From Pseudomonadota bacterium (GTDB lineage: Bacteria; Pseudomonadota; Gammaproteobacteria; Steroidobacterales; Steroidobacteraceae): a DNA stretch of 64,000 bases. Under the pieces are notes generated by a model. It was not told where the DNA came from. It did no database searches and saw only the letters and a program-made list of their open reading frames with translations. Location: the NCBI GenBank assembly GCA_023391335.1, contig JAEWBG010000076.1, positions 67,395-131,394 of the forward strand, read 5' to 3'. Position numbers and translations under genes: made by a program. Positions 16,698 through 25,123 of the stretch are shown here, piece after piece. Within the stretch, counting starts at the first letter, position 1, and every line of letters starts with the position of its first letter.

Positions 16698-16870
16698 GGT
16701 CACACGTCAAAAGTCACGGGTCACGGGTTAGAAGTCGGTGGCGATTGAGACATGAACGTCGATATGGGAATGATGAGATGAACGCAAGTTTCGTGAGAAC
16801 GCCTGAGTTGAACCTGCAAAGGTTGAGTGCTCCTGTCTTGCCCGTGACTCGTGACCCATCACTCGTGACG
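16698..16870. repeat. Heptamer-arm spacer element, fleR-like to fliE
   Basis: Left arm 16698-16732 (GTCACGG units) and right arm 16839-16870 (CCCGTGACTCGTGACCC). The loop is about 105 bp. No sigma-54 site is readable in this spacer. Confidence 0.85.
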
Positions 16871-16889
16871 GCGAGCGGAGCGTAGCCAG

Positions 16890-17243
16890 ATGTCCTCCCT
16901 CCAAATCAACGCCGTCCTCTCGCAGATCCGCGCGATGCAGTCGCAGATTCAGCATGTGAGTGCGCCGCAGAACGAGGTCGGGAAGGTCGCAGGGGCAGGC
17001 AATGCGGTACAAGCGCCCGCAAATTCATTTGCCAATGTGCTGAAGCAGGGCCTCGATCAAGTGAATTCCGCGCAATCGCGTGCGTCGGATTTGGCGACGC
17101 AGTTCGAACGCGGTGTGCCGGGTGTCGAGCTCCCGCAAGTGATGCTCGAAATGCAGAAGGCGAACGTGTCCTTCCGCGCACTGACCGAGGTTAGGAATCG
17201 GTTTGTGAGTGCGTATCAGGACATTATGAACATGCAGGTCTAG
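16890..17243 (+). CDS. fliE: FliE, MS ring-rod junction protein
   Basis: Small adaptor between the MS ring and the proximal rod. The C-terminal half is typical (GVPGVELPQVMLEMQKANVSFRALTEVRNRFVSAYQDIMNM, in part); the N-terminal half is variable. 117 residues is normal. GGAG lies 14 bases upstream of the ATG. The TAG stop lies in a 10-bp perfect hairpin, followed directly by a repeat element. It starts the fliEFGHIJK block. Confidence 0.95.
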   Translation: MSSLQINAVLSQIRAMQSQIQHVSAPQNEVGKVAGAGNAVQAPANSFANVLKQGLDQVNSAQSRASDLATQFERGVPGVELPQVMLEMQKANVSFRALTEVRNRFVSAYQDIMNMQV

Positions 17244-17260
17244 CGGCGAAGCCGCTAGAC
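17238..17260 (+). other. Hairpin carrying the fliE stop codon
   Basis: GTCTAGCGGC-GAA-GCCGCTAGAC, a perfect 10-bp stem with a 3-base loop; the TAG stop (17241-17243) is in the left arm. No T tract, so not a classic intrinsic terminator. Confidence 0.8.
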
Positions 17261-17447
17261 CGTCACGGGTCAATGGTCACGAGTCACTAGTCAGAAGCAG
17301 AGTCCAATAGCAGTATGAACGCACAGGAAACAATGAGAGAGATGCAAGACCACGATTGCGGTGGTCCTCTTCTCTTACCCGTGACCCGTGACCGGTCACC
17401 CGTGACTTTCTCAGCGCTCGTCGCTCGTCACTCGTCACTCGTCACCT
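17261..17447. repeat. Heptamer-arm spacer element, fliE-fliF
   Basis: Left arm 17261-17293 (GTCACGG, GTCACGA, GTCACTA). Right arm 17377-17447 in two parts (CCCGTGACCCGTGACC; then three CTCGTCA units). The inner flanks AGAAG and CTTCTCTTAC extend the inverted symmetry. Confidence 0.85.
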
Positions 17448-17478
17448 CAACGAGCAATGCATCGCGAGGACTCCAGAA

Positions 17479-19134
17479 ATGAGCTCCGACGCCGCCACCC
17501 TCCCGCGCGCTTCTTTGATCCCGCCGAGTCTGCGGCCGTTGGCGTTGCTCATTGGCATAGCAGCGGCAGTGGCTGCCGGTGTGGGCATCGTGTTGTGGAC
17601 CAAGGAGCCGAACTACAGCTTGCTGTACGGCAATCTCGGGCAGCAGGATGCGGCGCAGATCGCGCAGGCGCTCGATACGCAAGGCATTCCATACAAGCTC
17701 GATGGCGGCGGTTCGATCTTGGTTCCCTCGGATCATGTTCACGACGCTCGGTTGAAGCTCGCCGGCCAGGGTCTGCCGGAAGGTGATGGTGGATTCGCAG
17801 TGTTGTCGAAGGATCCGGGGTTCGGCGTCAGTCAGTTCATGGAAGGTGCGCGATATCAGCATGCACTCGAAACCGAATTGGCTCGTACTATTTCGAATCT
17901 TCAAGCGGTGGAAGGTGCGCGCGTGCATCTCGCTCTGCCGCGCCAGTCTGCATTCGTGCGCGATCGTCGGGCGCCGACCGCGTCTGTGTTTCTGCAGTTG
18001 AAGCCGGGCCGGCGCTTGGAGAGCGAACAAGTAACGGCGATCGTCAATCTCGTCGCATCGAGCATTCCTGAGCTCGAGGCCCAGCAAGTGACAGTGGTCG
18101 ATCAGCAAGGTCGTCTGTTGTCATCGCCCGAGCACGATGGCGAACTCGCGGCGCGCGAAAAACAGCTCGAGATCGCTCGCGAGATGGAAGAGCGGTACAC
18201 GAGCCGCATCGAGGAATTGCTCGCGCCACTCGTTGGTCCGGGTCGCGTTCGTGCACAAGTAGTCGCGGACGTCGAACTCTCTTCCACCGAAGAAGCGCGC
18301 GAGCAATATCGACCGGACAGCCAAGTCGTGCGTAGCGAACAAACGTCCGAAGAGGCGAGCCGCAATGGTGCAGGTTCTGCCGGCGTGCCGGGCGCATTAA
18401 CAAATCAGCCGCCGACGCCCGGCACTGCTTTGCCGCCTGGTGCGACATCTGCGCCTGCGCAAGGAACGGTTGCGCAATCGAATTCTCAGACTCAGACCTC
18501 CACGACGCCGAACGCCCCGGCCGCTGCGCCGCCGGACAACATGTCGAAGCAGTCGACACGCAATTACGAAATCGACCGCACCGTTGCTTATACGAAGCAG
18601 CCCGCAGGACGGCTCAAGCGTCTGACAGTGGCTGTGCTGGTGGACAACCTGCGCGCTACGAGCGATGACGGCACCGTCACCGAAACCCCGCTCACGCCGG
18701 AGCAAGTCGAGAACATGACGAAGCTCGTCAAAGATGCGGTCGGCTTCGATCAAACGCGTGGCGATAGCGTCAACGTCGTGAACGCATCCTTTAAAGGCGA
18801 AGTGAAGCCCGAGGACGTTCCGGTCGATGAGGTTCCGCTGTGGGAACGGCCGCTCGTACGTGACATTGCAAAACTGCTCGTAGGGCTGATCGTACTGCTC
18901 GTGCTCGTGCTGTCGGTATTGCGTCCGTTGGTTCGCAGCCTGCTCGCGACACCTCGTATCGCATATGTTCCGGCGCTTCCTGGAGCGAACCCAGAGGCGC
19001 TTCCGGCGGGCGGTTCTGGTACGGCGGCCCCTTTGGACTATGAAGGTCAGATTGCTCAAGCCCGCGGTCTGGTGAATCAAGATCCCGCACGAGTGGCGCA
19101 AGTGGTGAAGACGTGGGTGGGCAATGATGAGTAG
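17479..19134 (+). CDS. fliF: FliF, MS ring protein
   Basis: Inner-membrane MS ring, the platform on which rod, export gate and C ring assemble. A transmembrane segment near residues 18-38 (LALLIGIAAAVAAGVGIVLW) is followed by the YscJ-type ring domains (GNLGQQDAAQIAQALDTQGIPYKL, in part), a Gly/Thr/Pro-rich loop at about 295-355, a second transmembrane helix near 460-485 (LLVGLIVLLVLVLSVLRPLV) and a cytoplasmic tail that binds FliG (ARVAQVVKTWVGNDE). 551 residues is normal. A short stem (GGCGC-GCCA-GCGCC) starts on the last base of the stop codon. Confidence 0.96.
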   Translation: MSSDAATLPRASLIPPSLRPLALLIGIAAAVAAGVGIVLWTKEPNYSLLYGNLGQQDAAQIAQALDTQGIPYKLDGGGSILVPSDHVHDARLKLAGQGLPEGDGGFAVLSKDPGFGVSQFMEGARYQHALETELARTISNLQAVEGARVHLALPRQSAFVRDRRAPTASVFLQLKPGRRLESEQVTAIVNLVASSIPELEAQQVTVVDQQGRLLSSPEHDGELAAREKQLEIAREMEERYTSRIEELLAPLVGPGRVRAQVVADVELSSTEEAREQYRPDSQVVRSEQTSEEASRNGAGSAGVPGALTNQPPTPGTALPPGATSAPAQGTVAQSNSQTQTSTTPNAPAAAPPDNMSKQSTRNYEIDRTVAYTKQPAGRLKRLTVAVLVDNLRATSDDGTVTETPLTPEQVENMTKLVKDAVGFDQTRGDSVNVVNASFKGEVKPEDVPVDEVPLWERPLVRDIAKLLVGLIVLLVLVLSVLRPLVRSLLATPRIAYVPALPGANPEALPAGGSGTAAPLDYEGQIAQARGLVNQDPARVAQVVKTWVGNDE

Positions 19135-19147
19135 GCGCGCCAGCGCC

Positions 19148-19295
19148 GTGATGAAGTGAGTTGATCCAATCGAACGATTGAATCGTGATGAAGTGAAAGG
19201 TGTAGCGAGTATGCGATCTGAACCGATGAGGCACATGAGCTTGAAGAAGGCGACGCATTGCGCCCTTCACCTCATCACCTCATCACGCCATCACT
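19148..19295. repeat. Heptamer-arm spacer element, fliF-fliG
   Basis: Left arm 19148-19200 carries GTGATGAAGTGA twice. Right arm 19264-19295 is CACCTCAT units. The unit here is about 8 bp. Confidence 0.82.
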
Positions 19296-19311
19296 TGCTC
19301 CTTCGGAGCAA
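19295..19311 (+). promoter_or_regulatory. Hairpin enclosing the fliG Shine-Dalgarno sequence
   Basis: TTGCTCC-TTC-GGAGCAA is a perfect 7-bp stem. Its right arm holds the GGAG that sits six bases before the fliG ATG at 19315. The structure would hide the ribosome binding site when folded. Confidence 0.6.
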
Positions 19312-19314
19312 CCC

Positions 19315-20331
19315 ATGAGCGCGAAGAAGAATCAAGATTCCCGCAACGGCACCGAGCGTGCCGCCATTCTGTTGTTGTCGCTCGGCGAGCAAGAAGCGGC
19401 CGAGGTGCTCAAGCACATGGGCGCTAAGGATGTGCAGCGCATCGGTGCGGCCATGACGCAGCTGCAGAACATCTCACGGCAAGAAGTGAGCGAGGTGCTG
19501 AACCAATTCACCGTGACGGTCGAGAGTCAGACGTCTCTTGGCGTCGGTGTGGACGAATACCTGCGTAAGGTGTTGATCGGCGCACTTGGCGAGGACAAGG
19601 CGAGCGGTGTCATCGATCGCATCTTGTTTGGCCGCTCGAGCAAAGGGTTGGAAGCACTCAAATGGATGGATGCGCGTGCGGTTGCAGAGCTGATTCGGCA
19701 AGAGCATCCGCAGATCATTGCGATCGTGCTCGCGTATCTCGACTCGGATCAGTCCGCTGAGGTCTTGGCGCAGTTCCCGGATTGGTTGCGCACGGATGTC
19801 GTGATGCGCATCGCTACGTTGGACGGCATTCAACCTAGTGCGTTGCACGAACTAGATGAAGTCATCGAGAAGCAGTTTTCCGGCAAGCAAGGCGCCTTGA
19901 AGACCTCCATCATCGGCGGCATCAAAACCGCGGCAAACATTCTCAACTTCATGGACTCCACGCAGGAAGCCGCTGTCGTGGATCAGATCCGCAAGGTTGA
20001 CGATTCGCTCGGCGTGAAAATCCAGGACCTGATGTTCGTGTTCGACGATCTTGTAGAGATCGACGACCGCGGCATGCAGGAAGTTCTGCGTGCCGTTCCG
20101 GGCGAACGCTTGTTGCTCGCGATGAAGGGCGCCGACGACGCACTGAAAGAGAAGATCTTCAAGAACATGTCGCAACGCGCTGCAGAGATGCTGAAAGACG
20201 ACTTGGAAGCGAAAGGTCCGGTGCGCCTGTCTGAAGTCGAAGCCGCACAGAAGGAAATCCTCGCCATCGTTCGCAAGTTGTCCGAGCAAGGCACGATTCA
20301 GCTAGGCGGGAAGGGCGAGGAGTTTGTATGA
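19315..20331 (+). CDS. fliG: FliG, motor switch protein
   Basis: C-ring protein that receives torque from the stator. The N-terminal domain (AAILLLSLGEQEAAEVLKHMG), the EHPQ motif of the middle domain (EHPQIIAIVLAYL) and the C-terminal torque helix with its charged residues (DDLVEIDDRGMQEVLRAV, ALKEKIFKNMSQRAAEML) are all present; 338 residues is normal. An upstream in-frame ATG at 19258 would translate the repeat arm; I prefer ATG 19315, which has a GGAG and begins at the conserved N-terminus. Confidence 0.97.
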   Translation: MSAKKNQDSRNGTERAAILLLSLGEQEAAEVLKHMGAKDVQRIGAAMTQLQNISRQEVSEVLNQFTVTVESQTSLGVGVDEYLRKVLIGALGEDKASGVIDRILFGRSSKGLEALKWMDARAVAELIRQEHPQIIAIVLAYLDSDQSAEVLAQFPDWLRTDVVMRIATLDGIQPSALHELDEVIEKQFSGKQGALKTSIIGGIKTAANILNFMDSTQEAAVVDQIRKVDDSLGVKIQDLMFVFDDLVEIDDRGMQEVLRAVPGERLLLAMKGADDALKEKIFKNMSQRAAEMLKDDLEAKGPVRLSEVEAAQKEILAIVRKLSEQGTIQLGGKGEEFV

Positions 20332-20332
20332 G

Positions 20333-20463
20333 GATAGTGACTAGCGGATTGCGGATTGCGGATAGCGCCGAGAAGGCGCACCTCAGCTTACGATCACTCG
20401 CAGTGCTTATGCGAGAGACTTCTTTTTCTGACTATTCACGATCCGCTATCCGCTAATCACTAT
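20333..20463. repeat. Heptamer-arm spacer element, fliG-fliH
   Basis: Left arm 20333-20367 (ATAGTGACTAGCGGATTGCG and one more GCGGATA). Right arm 20430-20463 (ATCCGCT units, AATCACTAT). The fliH start codon at 20462 is inside the last bases of the right arm. Confidence 0.86.
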
Positions 20464-21100
20464 GTCCGATTCAATCGCCCTCTGGGACCTGCCCACCGTC
20501 AACGGTCGCACCGTGCAAGGGCGTCGTCCCGGTAAGACTGTCAGCGAATTAGAAGAAGTAGAACGTCGCGCGTACGAAGAAGCGTTCGCTAAGGGACGCG
20601 AAGCGGGTCTTGCGGCAGCGAAAGCGGAGACACAAGGCGCGCTCACGCAGTTGCAGAACCAAGTCAACAAGCTCGAATCGACATTGGCATCGCTGAGCAA
20701 GCCACTCGATCAAGTCAATACCGAAGTCGAGCAGCAGCTGATGAATCTGACGCTCACGATTGCGCGACATCTCGTGCGCCGCGAGCTGCGCATCGATCCA
20801 GCGCAAGTGATCGCGATCATTCGCGAAACGGTCGCGCTGCTCCCGGCCGCGGCGCGCGATGTTCGAGTACACATGCATCCGGACGATGCTGCTGTGGTTC
20901 GCGAGCGTCTTGCGACTCCAACAGCGGACCGCGCGTGGACGATTATCGAAGATCCCGTTATGACGCGTGGTGGATGCCGCGTCACGACTGAAACGGCGCT
21001 GATCGATGCGCGCGTGGAAACGCGGCTCAATCAAGCGATTGCCGCCATGCTTGGCGATGAACGAGTCGATGCAGCTCGCGGAGCGGAAGAGGCGACATGA
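20462..21100 (+). CDS. fliH: FliH, export ATPase regulator
   Basis: Stator of the flagellar export ATPase; holds FliI and tethers it to the C ring. The N-terminal half is a charged coiled coil with the GREAG-type motif (KGREAGLAAAKAE), and the C-terminal domain (LRIDPAQVIAIIRETVALLPAAARDVRVHMHPDD, in part) is the FliI-binding part. 212 residues is normal. The ATG is fused to the spacer repeat and has no visible Shine-Dalgarno sequence. Its stop overlaps the start of fliI by four bases. Confidence 0.93.
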   Translation: MSDSIALWDLPTVNGRTVQGRRPGKTVSELEEVERRAYEEAFAKGREAGLAAAKAETQGALTQLQNQVNKLESTLASLSKPLDQVNTEVEQQLMNLTLTIARHLVRRELRIDPAQVIAIIRETVALLPAAARDVRVHMHPDDAAVVRERLATPTADRAWTIIEDPVMTRGGCRVTTETALIDARVETRLNQAIAAMLGDERVDAARGAEEAT

Positions 21101-22449
21101 GTAGCTCGGCTCAATCGTCCCGCTGGGCCAAAGAACTGCAACGCAGTGCGCAGCGAATTGCAAAGTTGCCGCTACCGCCCGTTGAAGGCGTACTCACTCG
21201 CATGATCGGTTTGACGCTCGAAGCAGCGGGTTGCCAGGCCGCGGTGGGCGATCGTTGCGATGTGCTCGGCAGCGATGGTGGCCGCATCGAAGCGGAAGTC
21301 GTCGGCTTCGCGGGCGATCGTCTATATCTGATGCCCACCAGCGACATTCATGGCGTGAAGCCCAATGCGCGCGTGATTCCGCGCTCGGGTGCCGAGATGG
21401 TTGCCGTGGGACCCGAGTTGCTGGGCCGTGTCATCGATGGTGCTGGCGTTCCTCTCGATGGGCTGGGCCCTATCGAGTGCGAAGGGCGAGCGCGCATCAC
21501 TGGAACGCCGATCAATCCGCTGATGCGTCAGCCGATCGATGCCCCGCTGGACGTCGGCGTGCGCGCAATCAATTCACTGCTGACTGTCGGACGCGGGCAG
21601 CGGATCGGTCTATTCGCCGGCAGCGGTGTCGGTAAGAGCGTGCTGCTCGGCATGATGGCGCGCTACACCAGCGCAGATGTCATTGTGGTCGGACTGATCG
21701 GCGAGCGCGGTCGCGAAGTGAAAGAGTTCGTCGATCGCATTCTCGGGCCGGAAGGTCGCAGGCGCGCGGTCGTGGTGGCAACCCCGGCCGATCATCCGCC
21801 GCTCATGCGCCTGCACGGTGCTTGGCGTGCAACCGCCATCGCTGAATATTTCCGCGAGCAGGGTAAGAACGTGCTGCTGATCATGGACTCACTCACTCGA
21901 TTCGCACAGGCACAACGTGAGATCGGACTTGCGATCGGTGAGGCGCCGGCAACAAAAGGGTATCCGCCATCGGTCTTCGCTCGCTTGCCGCACCTCGTTG
22001 AACGTGCAGGCAACGGTGCATCCGGAAGCGGATCGATCACCGCCTTCTACACCGTGTTGACAGAAGGCGACGACCAGCAAGACCCCATTGCAGATTCCGC
22101 TCGTGCGATTCTCGACGGCCACTTCGTTTTGTCGCGACGCATAGCGGAAGCGGGGCACTATCCGGCGATCGATATTGAAGCCTCCATCAGCCGCGTCATG
22201 CACGAAATCGTGCCGCACGAACACACGGCCATGGCGCGTCGTTTCAAACAAGCGCTTTCGATGTATCAGCAGAATCGCGATCTGATCGCCATCGGCGCGT
22301 ACCAAAAGGGCAGCGATCCACGCATCGATGCCGCATTGGCCTTGTGGCCCAGCATGCAGAAGTTCTTGCAGCAGGACATCAAGGAGAAGGTGGCGTTTAA
22401 GGAAAGCGTCGCCGCCCTGGGGGCGCTCGTGTCTAGCGAGCCGTCGTGA
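21097..22449 (+). CDS. fliI: FliI, flagellum-specific export ATPase
   Basis: F1-beta-like ATPase that energises and orders type III export. Walker A (GLFAGSGVGKSVLLG), Walker B (NVLLIMDSLTRFAQAQREIGL) and the catalytic glutamate region (GLIGERGREVKEF) are all intact; 450 residues is standard. Translationally coupled to fliH (ATGA overlap). The stop codon is the first base group of the GTCACGG-type repeat that fills the spacer to fliJ. Confidence 0.97.
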   Translation: MSSSAQSSRWAKELQRSAQRIAKLPLPPVEGVLTRMIGLTLEAAGCQAAVGDRCDVLGSDGGRIEAEVVGFAGDRLYLMPTSDIHGVKPNARVIPRSGAEMVAVGPELLGRVIDGAGVPLDGLGPIECEGRARITGTPINPLMRQPIDAPLDVGVRAINSLLTVGRGQRIGLFAGSGVGKSVLLGMMARYTSADVIVVGLIGERGREVKEFVDRILGPEGRRRAVVVATPADHPPLMRLHGAWRATAIAEYFREQGKNVLLIMDSLTRFAQAQREIGLAIGEAPATKGYPPSVFARLPHLVERAGNGASGSGSITAFYTVLTEGDDQQDPIADSARAILDGHFVLSRRIAEAGHYPAIDIEASISRVMHEIVPHEHTAMARRFKQALSMYQQNRDLIAIGAYQKGSDPRIDAALALWPSMQKFLQQDIKEKVAFKESVAALGALVSSEPS

Positions 22450-22581
22450 GTCACGAGTCACGGGTCACGGGTCACGAGTCACGGGTAAGAGCGCAGACAT
22501 ATGTATACGCACGAGCAGACACCTTTGTCGGACATCGAGTCTTCATTCCGTCCCGTGACCTTTGACTTGTGACCTGTGACT
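22448..22581. repeat. Heptamer-arm spacer element, fliI-fliJ
   Basis: Left arm 22448-22485 is five GTCACGG/GTCACGA units and overlaps the fliI stop. Right arm 22551-22581 (CCCGTGACCTTTGACTTGTG and CCTGTGAC). The fliJ ATG follows six bases later. Confidence 0.87.
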
Positions 22582-22586
22582 GAGAA

Positions 22587-23024
22587 ATGACTCGCGCCAA
22601 ACGCCTACAACCCGTGCAGAACCTGGTCGACGACAAAGAACGTCGGCTGGCGCAGAGTCTTGCGGGGTTCGAAAAGAAGCTGATCGACGCCGAGCGCAAG
22701 TTGAATGAGCTCGAGCGATATCGAGCGGAGTACGAGCGGCAGTTCAAGGAGACCGCCGCGCGAGGCATCGGTGTCACCGGATTGCGAGACTATCAAGCTT
22801 TCTTGGCACGATTGAACGAAGCGATTCGTCAGCAGCAGTCCGTCGTACAACGAGCCCACAGTGAACGAGATGCAGAGCGCTTGCGCTGGCAAGAAATGGC
22901 GCGCAAGGCGAAAGCCTTGGATCACGTCGTAGAACAGTGGAACGTGCAGGAACAGCGTGCACGCGATCGGCGCGAGCAGATCGAGACCGACGAGCGTGCA
23001 CAACGCAGAGTGAAGTCAACATGA
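22587..23024 (+). CDS. fliJ: FliJ, export chaperone/ATPase stalk
   Basis: Coiled-coil central stalk of the FliI ring, analogous to the gamma subunit of F1. Almost the whole 145-residue chain is helical and charged, with the family pattern (VQNLVDDKERRLAQSLAGFEKKL, LRDYQAFLARLNEAIRQQQ, DRREQIETDERAQR). Only a weak TGAG precedes the ATG. The stop overlaps the fliK start in an ATGATG arrangement, so the two are coupled. Confidence 0.92.
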   Translation: MTRAKRLQPVQNLVDDKERRLAQSLAGFEKKLIDAERKLNELERYRAEYERQFKETAARGIGVTGLRDYQAFLARLNEAIRQQQSVVQRAHSERDAERLRWQEMARKAKALDHVVEQWNVQEQRARDRREQIETDERAQRRVKST

Positions 23025-23950
23025 TGATTGGAACCACACCCGCTCCCGCACCAGCCAATGAAGCCCTGCCCAACTCAGCAGCGGCTCCCTCGGGAGACAC
23101 GCAGCCGGGCACGATGGCAGACGATTTCATGGCACTGCTCGAACAACTCGTCACCGCGTCTGCCACCGCGGCTCCGCAAACTGCGGCGGTGAATGTCGAT
23201 GCAGCGATCGGCACCGACAAGGATGAAGACGCCGATCCGACCGATCTCGCGAACATCATTCCGATTGCCTTGCCTATGCCGCAGTTGGAACTACCCAAGG
23301 ATGCGGTTGCAGCGAACAGTCAGTTGGACGGCAGCATCGAGCAGATCATCGGCATGATCGGCAAAGGCGAGGGTACGGCAAAGGATTCGTCACAACTGTT
23401 GGATGTCGTTCTCGCCTCAGTCACCGACGCGGACACGAAAGCGGCGGATGCACCAACGACGGCTCCACCGGTGCCCTTTGCCGATGCCCTTGCGGCACAT
23501 CGAACTGCTTCATCCGCGACACCCGACTCGGCAAACCAGCCGACGGTGCATTCACCCGTCGGCAGCCCGCAATGGCGCGACGAAGTGAGCGCGAAAGTCA
23601 GTGTGATGGTGCAGCAGGGTAATACGTCTGCCTCGCTGCGATTGTCGCCGGAGCACCTTGGTCCGCTCGAAGTGCGCATCTCAGTGCAAAACGATCAAGC
23701 ATCCGTCTGGTTCGGCGCCGCCCACGCCGACACGCGTGCTGCCATCGAACATGCGCTGCCGCGCCTCAGAGAGATGTTCGCATCCCAAGGTCTCTCGCTC
23801 GCCGACACCGGCGTCTTCCGCGAACCGCCTCGCGAACAACCCAAGCCAGGTTCGTTCAATTCCTCTTCCCGCGGCGACGGCTCGTTCGAGTCGCCGAGCG
23901 TGCAGACGATTGCGATTCGGCGGTTGGGGCTGGTCGACGCATACGCGTAG
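23021..23950 (+). CDS. fliK: FliK, hook-length control protein
   Basis: Secreted molecular ruler that sets hook length and triggers the export specificity switch at FlhB. The N-terminal two thirds are Ala/Thr/Pro-rich and poorly conserved. The C-terminal domain (LRLSPEHLGPLEVRISVQNDQASVWFGAAHADTRAAIEHALPRLREMF, in part) is the conserved FliK core. I start it at ATG 23021, overlapping the fliJ stop; the frame is open further upstream but that stretch lies inside fliJ. A 5-bp hairpin (GCGGC-GCA-GCCGC) begins on the last base of the stop codon. Confidence 0.92.
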   Translation: MMIGTTPAPAPANEALPNSAAAPSGDTQPGTMADDFMALLEQLVTASATAAPQTAAVNVDAAIGTDKDEDADPTDLANIIPIALPMPQLELPKDAVAANSQLDGSIEQIIGMIGKGEGTAKDSSQLLDVVLASVTDADTKAADAPTTAPPVPFADALAAHRTASSATPDSANQPTVHSPVGSPQWRDEVSAKVSVMVQQGNTSASLRLSPEHLGPLEVRISVQNDQASVWFGAAHADTRAAIEHALPRLREMFASQGLSLADTGVFREPPREQPKPGSFNSSSRGDGSFESPSVQTIAIRRLGLVDAYA

Positions 23951-24353
23951 CGGCGCAGCCGCGGAGGCCGGACGACACAAAGTGCACAAAGATTGATGGG
24001 TGTACTGGGCCCGCATCTGGGCGCGTCTCGAATGGAGAGTGGGGCGGCGTCATTCATCCGGCTAGCCAGTTCACACGTGCCGTTCGGACACGAACGTTTG
24101 GTCTTCCGCACTTTTGTCGAGATTGCTTTGCGTTCTTTGTGTTGCGTCCGTGTCCCCGATTCTTCGATTTCATCTGGTCGCGCGCAGCGCTTTCACTTCA
24201 TCACTCCATCACCTCATCACCGGGTTCGTGTGACTCCCATCACACGCTCCGCGCCAACTTTCCGTCACCTCAATTCCACTGTGCGCTATCTCACACTCAA
24301 TAATTTGCGACTTTTCCTTTTGCAGTAAGCACTTGCGAATGGGGTGGCGTGCA
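23951..24353 (+). other. fliK-fliL spacer
   Basis: About 460 bp between fliK and fliL; this part precedes the promoter. It contains a right-type repeat arm alone (24190-24224, CTTCATCACTCCATCACC and further units) related to the fliF-fliG element, without a matching left arm. No protein-coding gene is supported. Confidence 0.5.
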
Positions 24354-24369
24354 TGGCACGTGGCTTGCT
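24354..24369 (+). promoter_or_regulatory. Sigma-54 promoter of the fliL operon
   Basis: TGGCACGTGGCTTGCT is an exact match to the -24/-12 consensus TGGCACG-N4-TTGCW. Transcription would start near 24381, so translation must begin downstream. This promoter should drive fliLMNOPQR-flhB. Confidence 0.88.
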
Positions 24370-24412
24370 CTTTATAGAGCAGTTATTGGCCTGGTGGGTC
24401 GAGGATCGAGTA

Positions 24413-24976
24413 ATGCCTGAGTCGAGAGCCGAACAAGCACCCGAGAATGCAGCGCCTGCAGCCGCGGTGCCCGCTAAAAAATCTAAGAAGATGCTGTTCA
24501 TCATCATCGGCGCGGTCATTGCTGCGCTCGGTATTGGCGGCGGCGTATACGCGTTCGTGAGCAAGAAGAGCGACGACACCGAGCAGACCGTGACAGACGC
24601 GAAAGGCAAGAAGATCAAGAATGCAGTCGCTAAGAAGGAAACGAAGCCCAAGGAGCCGGCGATCTATACGGCCTTCGATCCCCCGTTTGTCGTGAACTTC
24701 GAGGACAAAGGCGCGATGCGCTTCCTGCAGGTGAGCGTGCAAGTCATGACTCGCGATCCGCACACTGCCGAGATGTTCAAACAGCACGACCCGGTGATCC
24801 GCAACGATTTGCTACTGCTGTTGGGTAACCAAACGTTCGACACGCTCAACAGCCGCGAAGGCAAAGAGAAGCTCCGCGAAGAAGCTCGCGAAGCCGTCGC
24901 CAACATCATCAAGAGCGAAGGCGGCAGCCCCAAGAATGTGGAGCAGCTGTATTTCACGAGTTTTGTAATGCAATGA
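24413..24976 (+). CDS. fliL: FliL, basal-body stator-associated protein
   Basis: Single-pass membrane protein around the stator that supports torque. A transmembrane helix lies at about residues 27-48 (MLFIIIGAVIAALGIGGGVYAF), then a charged linker and the periplasmic stomatin-like domain (PPFVVNFEDKGAMRFLQVSVQVMTRD, in part). I set the start at ATG 24413 with GAGG eight bases upstream. A longer frame opens at GTG 24344 but would span the sigma-54 promoter and lie before the transcription start. The final protein has 187 residues. A repeat element follows. Confidence 0.94.
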   Translation: MPESRAEQAPENAAPAAAVPAKKSKKMLFIIIGAVIAALGIGGGVYAFVSKKSDDTEQTVTDAKGKKIKNAVAKKETKPKEPAIYTAFDPPFVVNFEDKGAMRFLQVSVQVMTRDPHTAEMFKQHDPVIRNDLLLLLGNQTFDTLNSREGKEKLREEAREAVANIIKSEGGSPKNVEQLYFTSFVMQ

Positions 24977-24984
24977 GCAGACAC

Positions 24985-25112
24985 TGTGAGGAAGTGATGG
25001 GTGAGGAAGTGAACCGCGCAGCTTCGCGTGTGACAGACGCTTCGTTCTGCACCGGCCACACCACTCCTTGAGACGTTACTTTGCTCACATCTCACCTACT
25101 CACTTTCTCACC
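24985..25112. repeat. Heptamer-arm spacer element, fliL-fliM
   Basis: Left arm 24985-25012 (GTGAGGAAGTGATGGGTGAG) and right arm 25084-25112 (CTCACATCTCACCTACTCAC). The loop is about 70 bp. The fliM ATG at 25124 has no Shine-Dalgarno sequence. Confidence 0.82.
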
Positions 25113-25123
25113 GTAATACGACC

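Noticed and set aside
17428..18108. Minus-strand frame of 226 codons opposite fliF
   Set aside because: Shadow of a highly conserved gene; composition typical of antisense frames.
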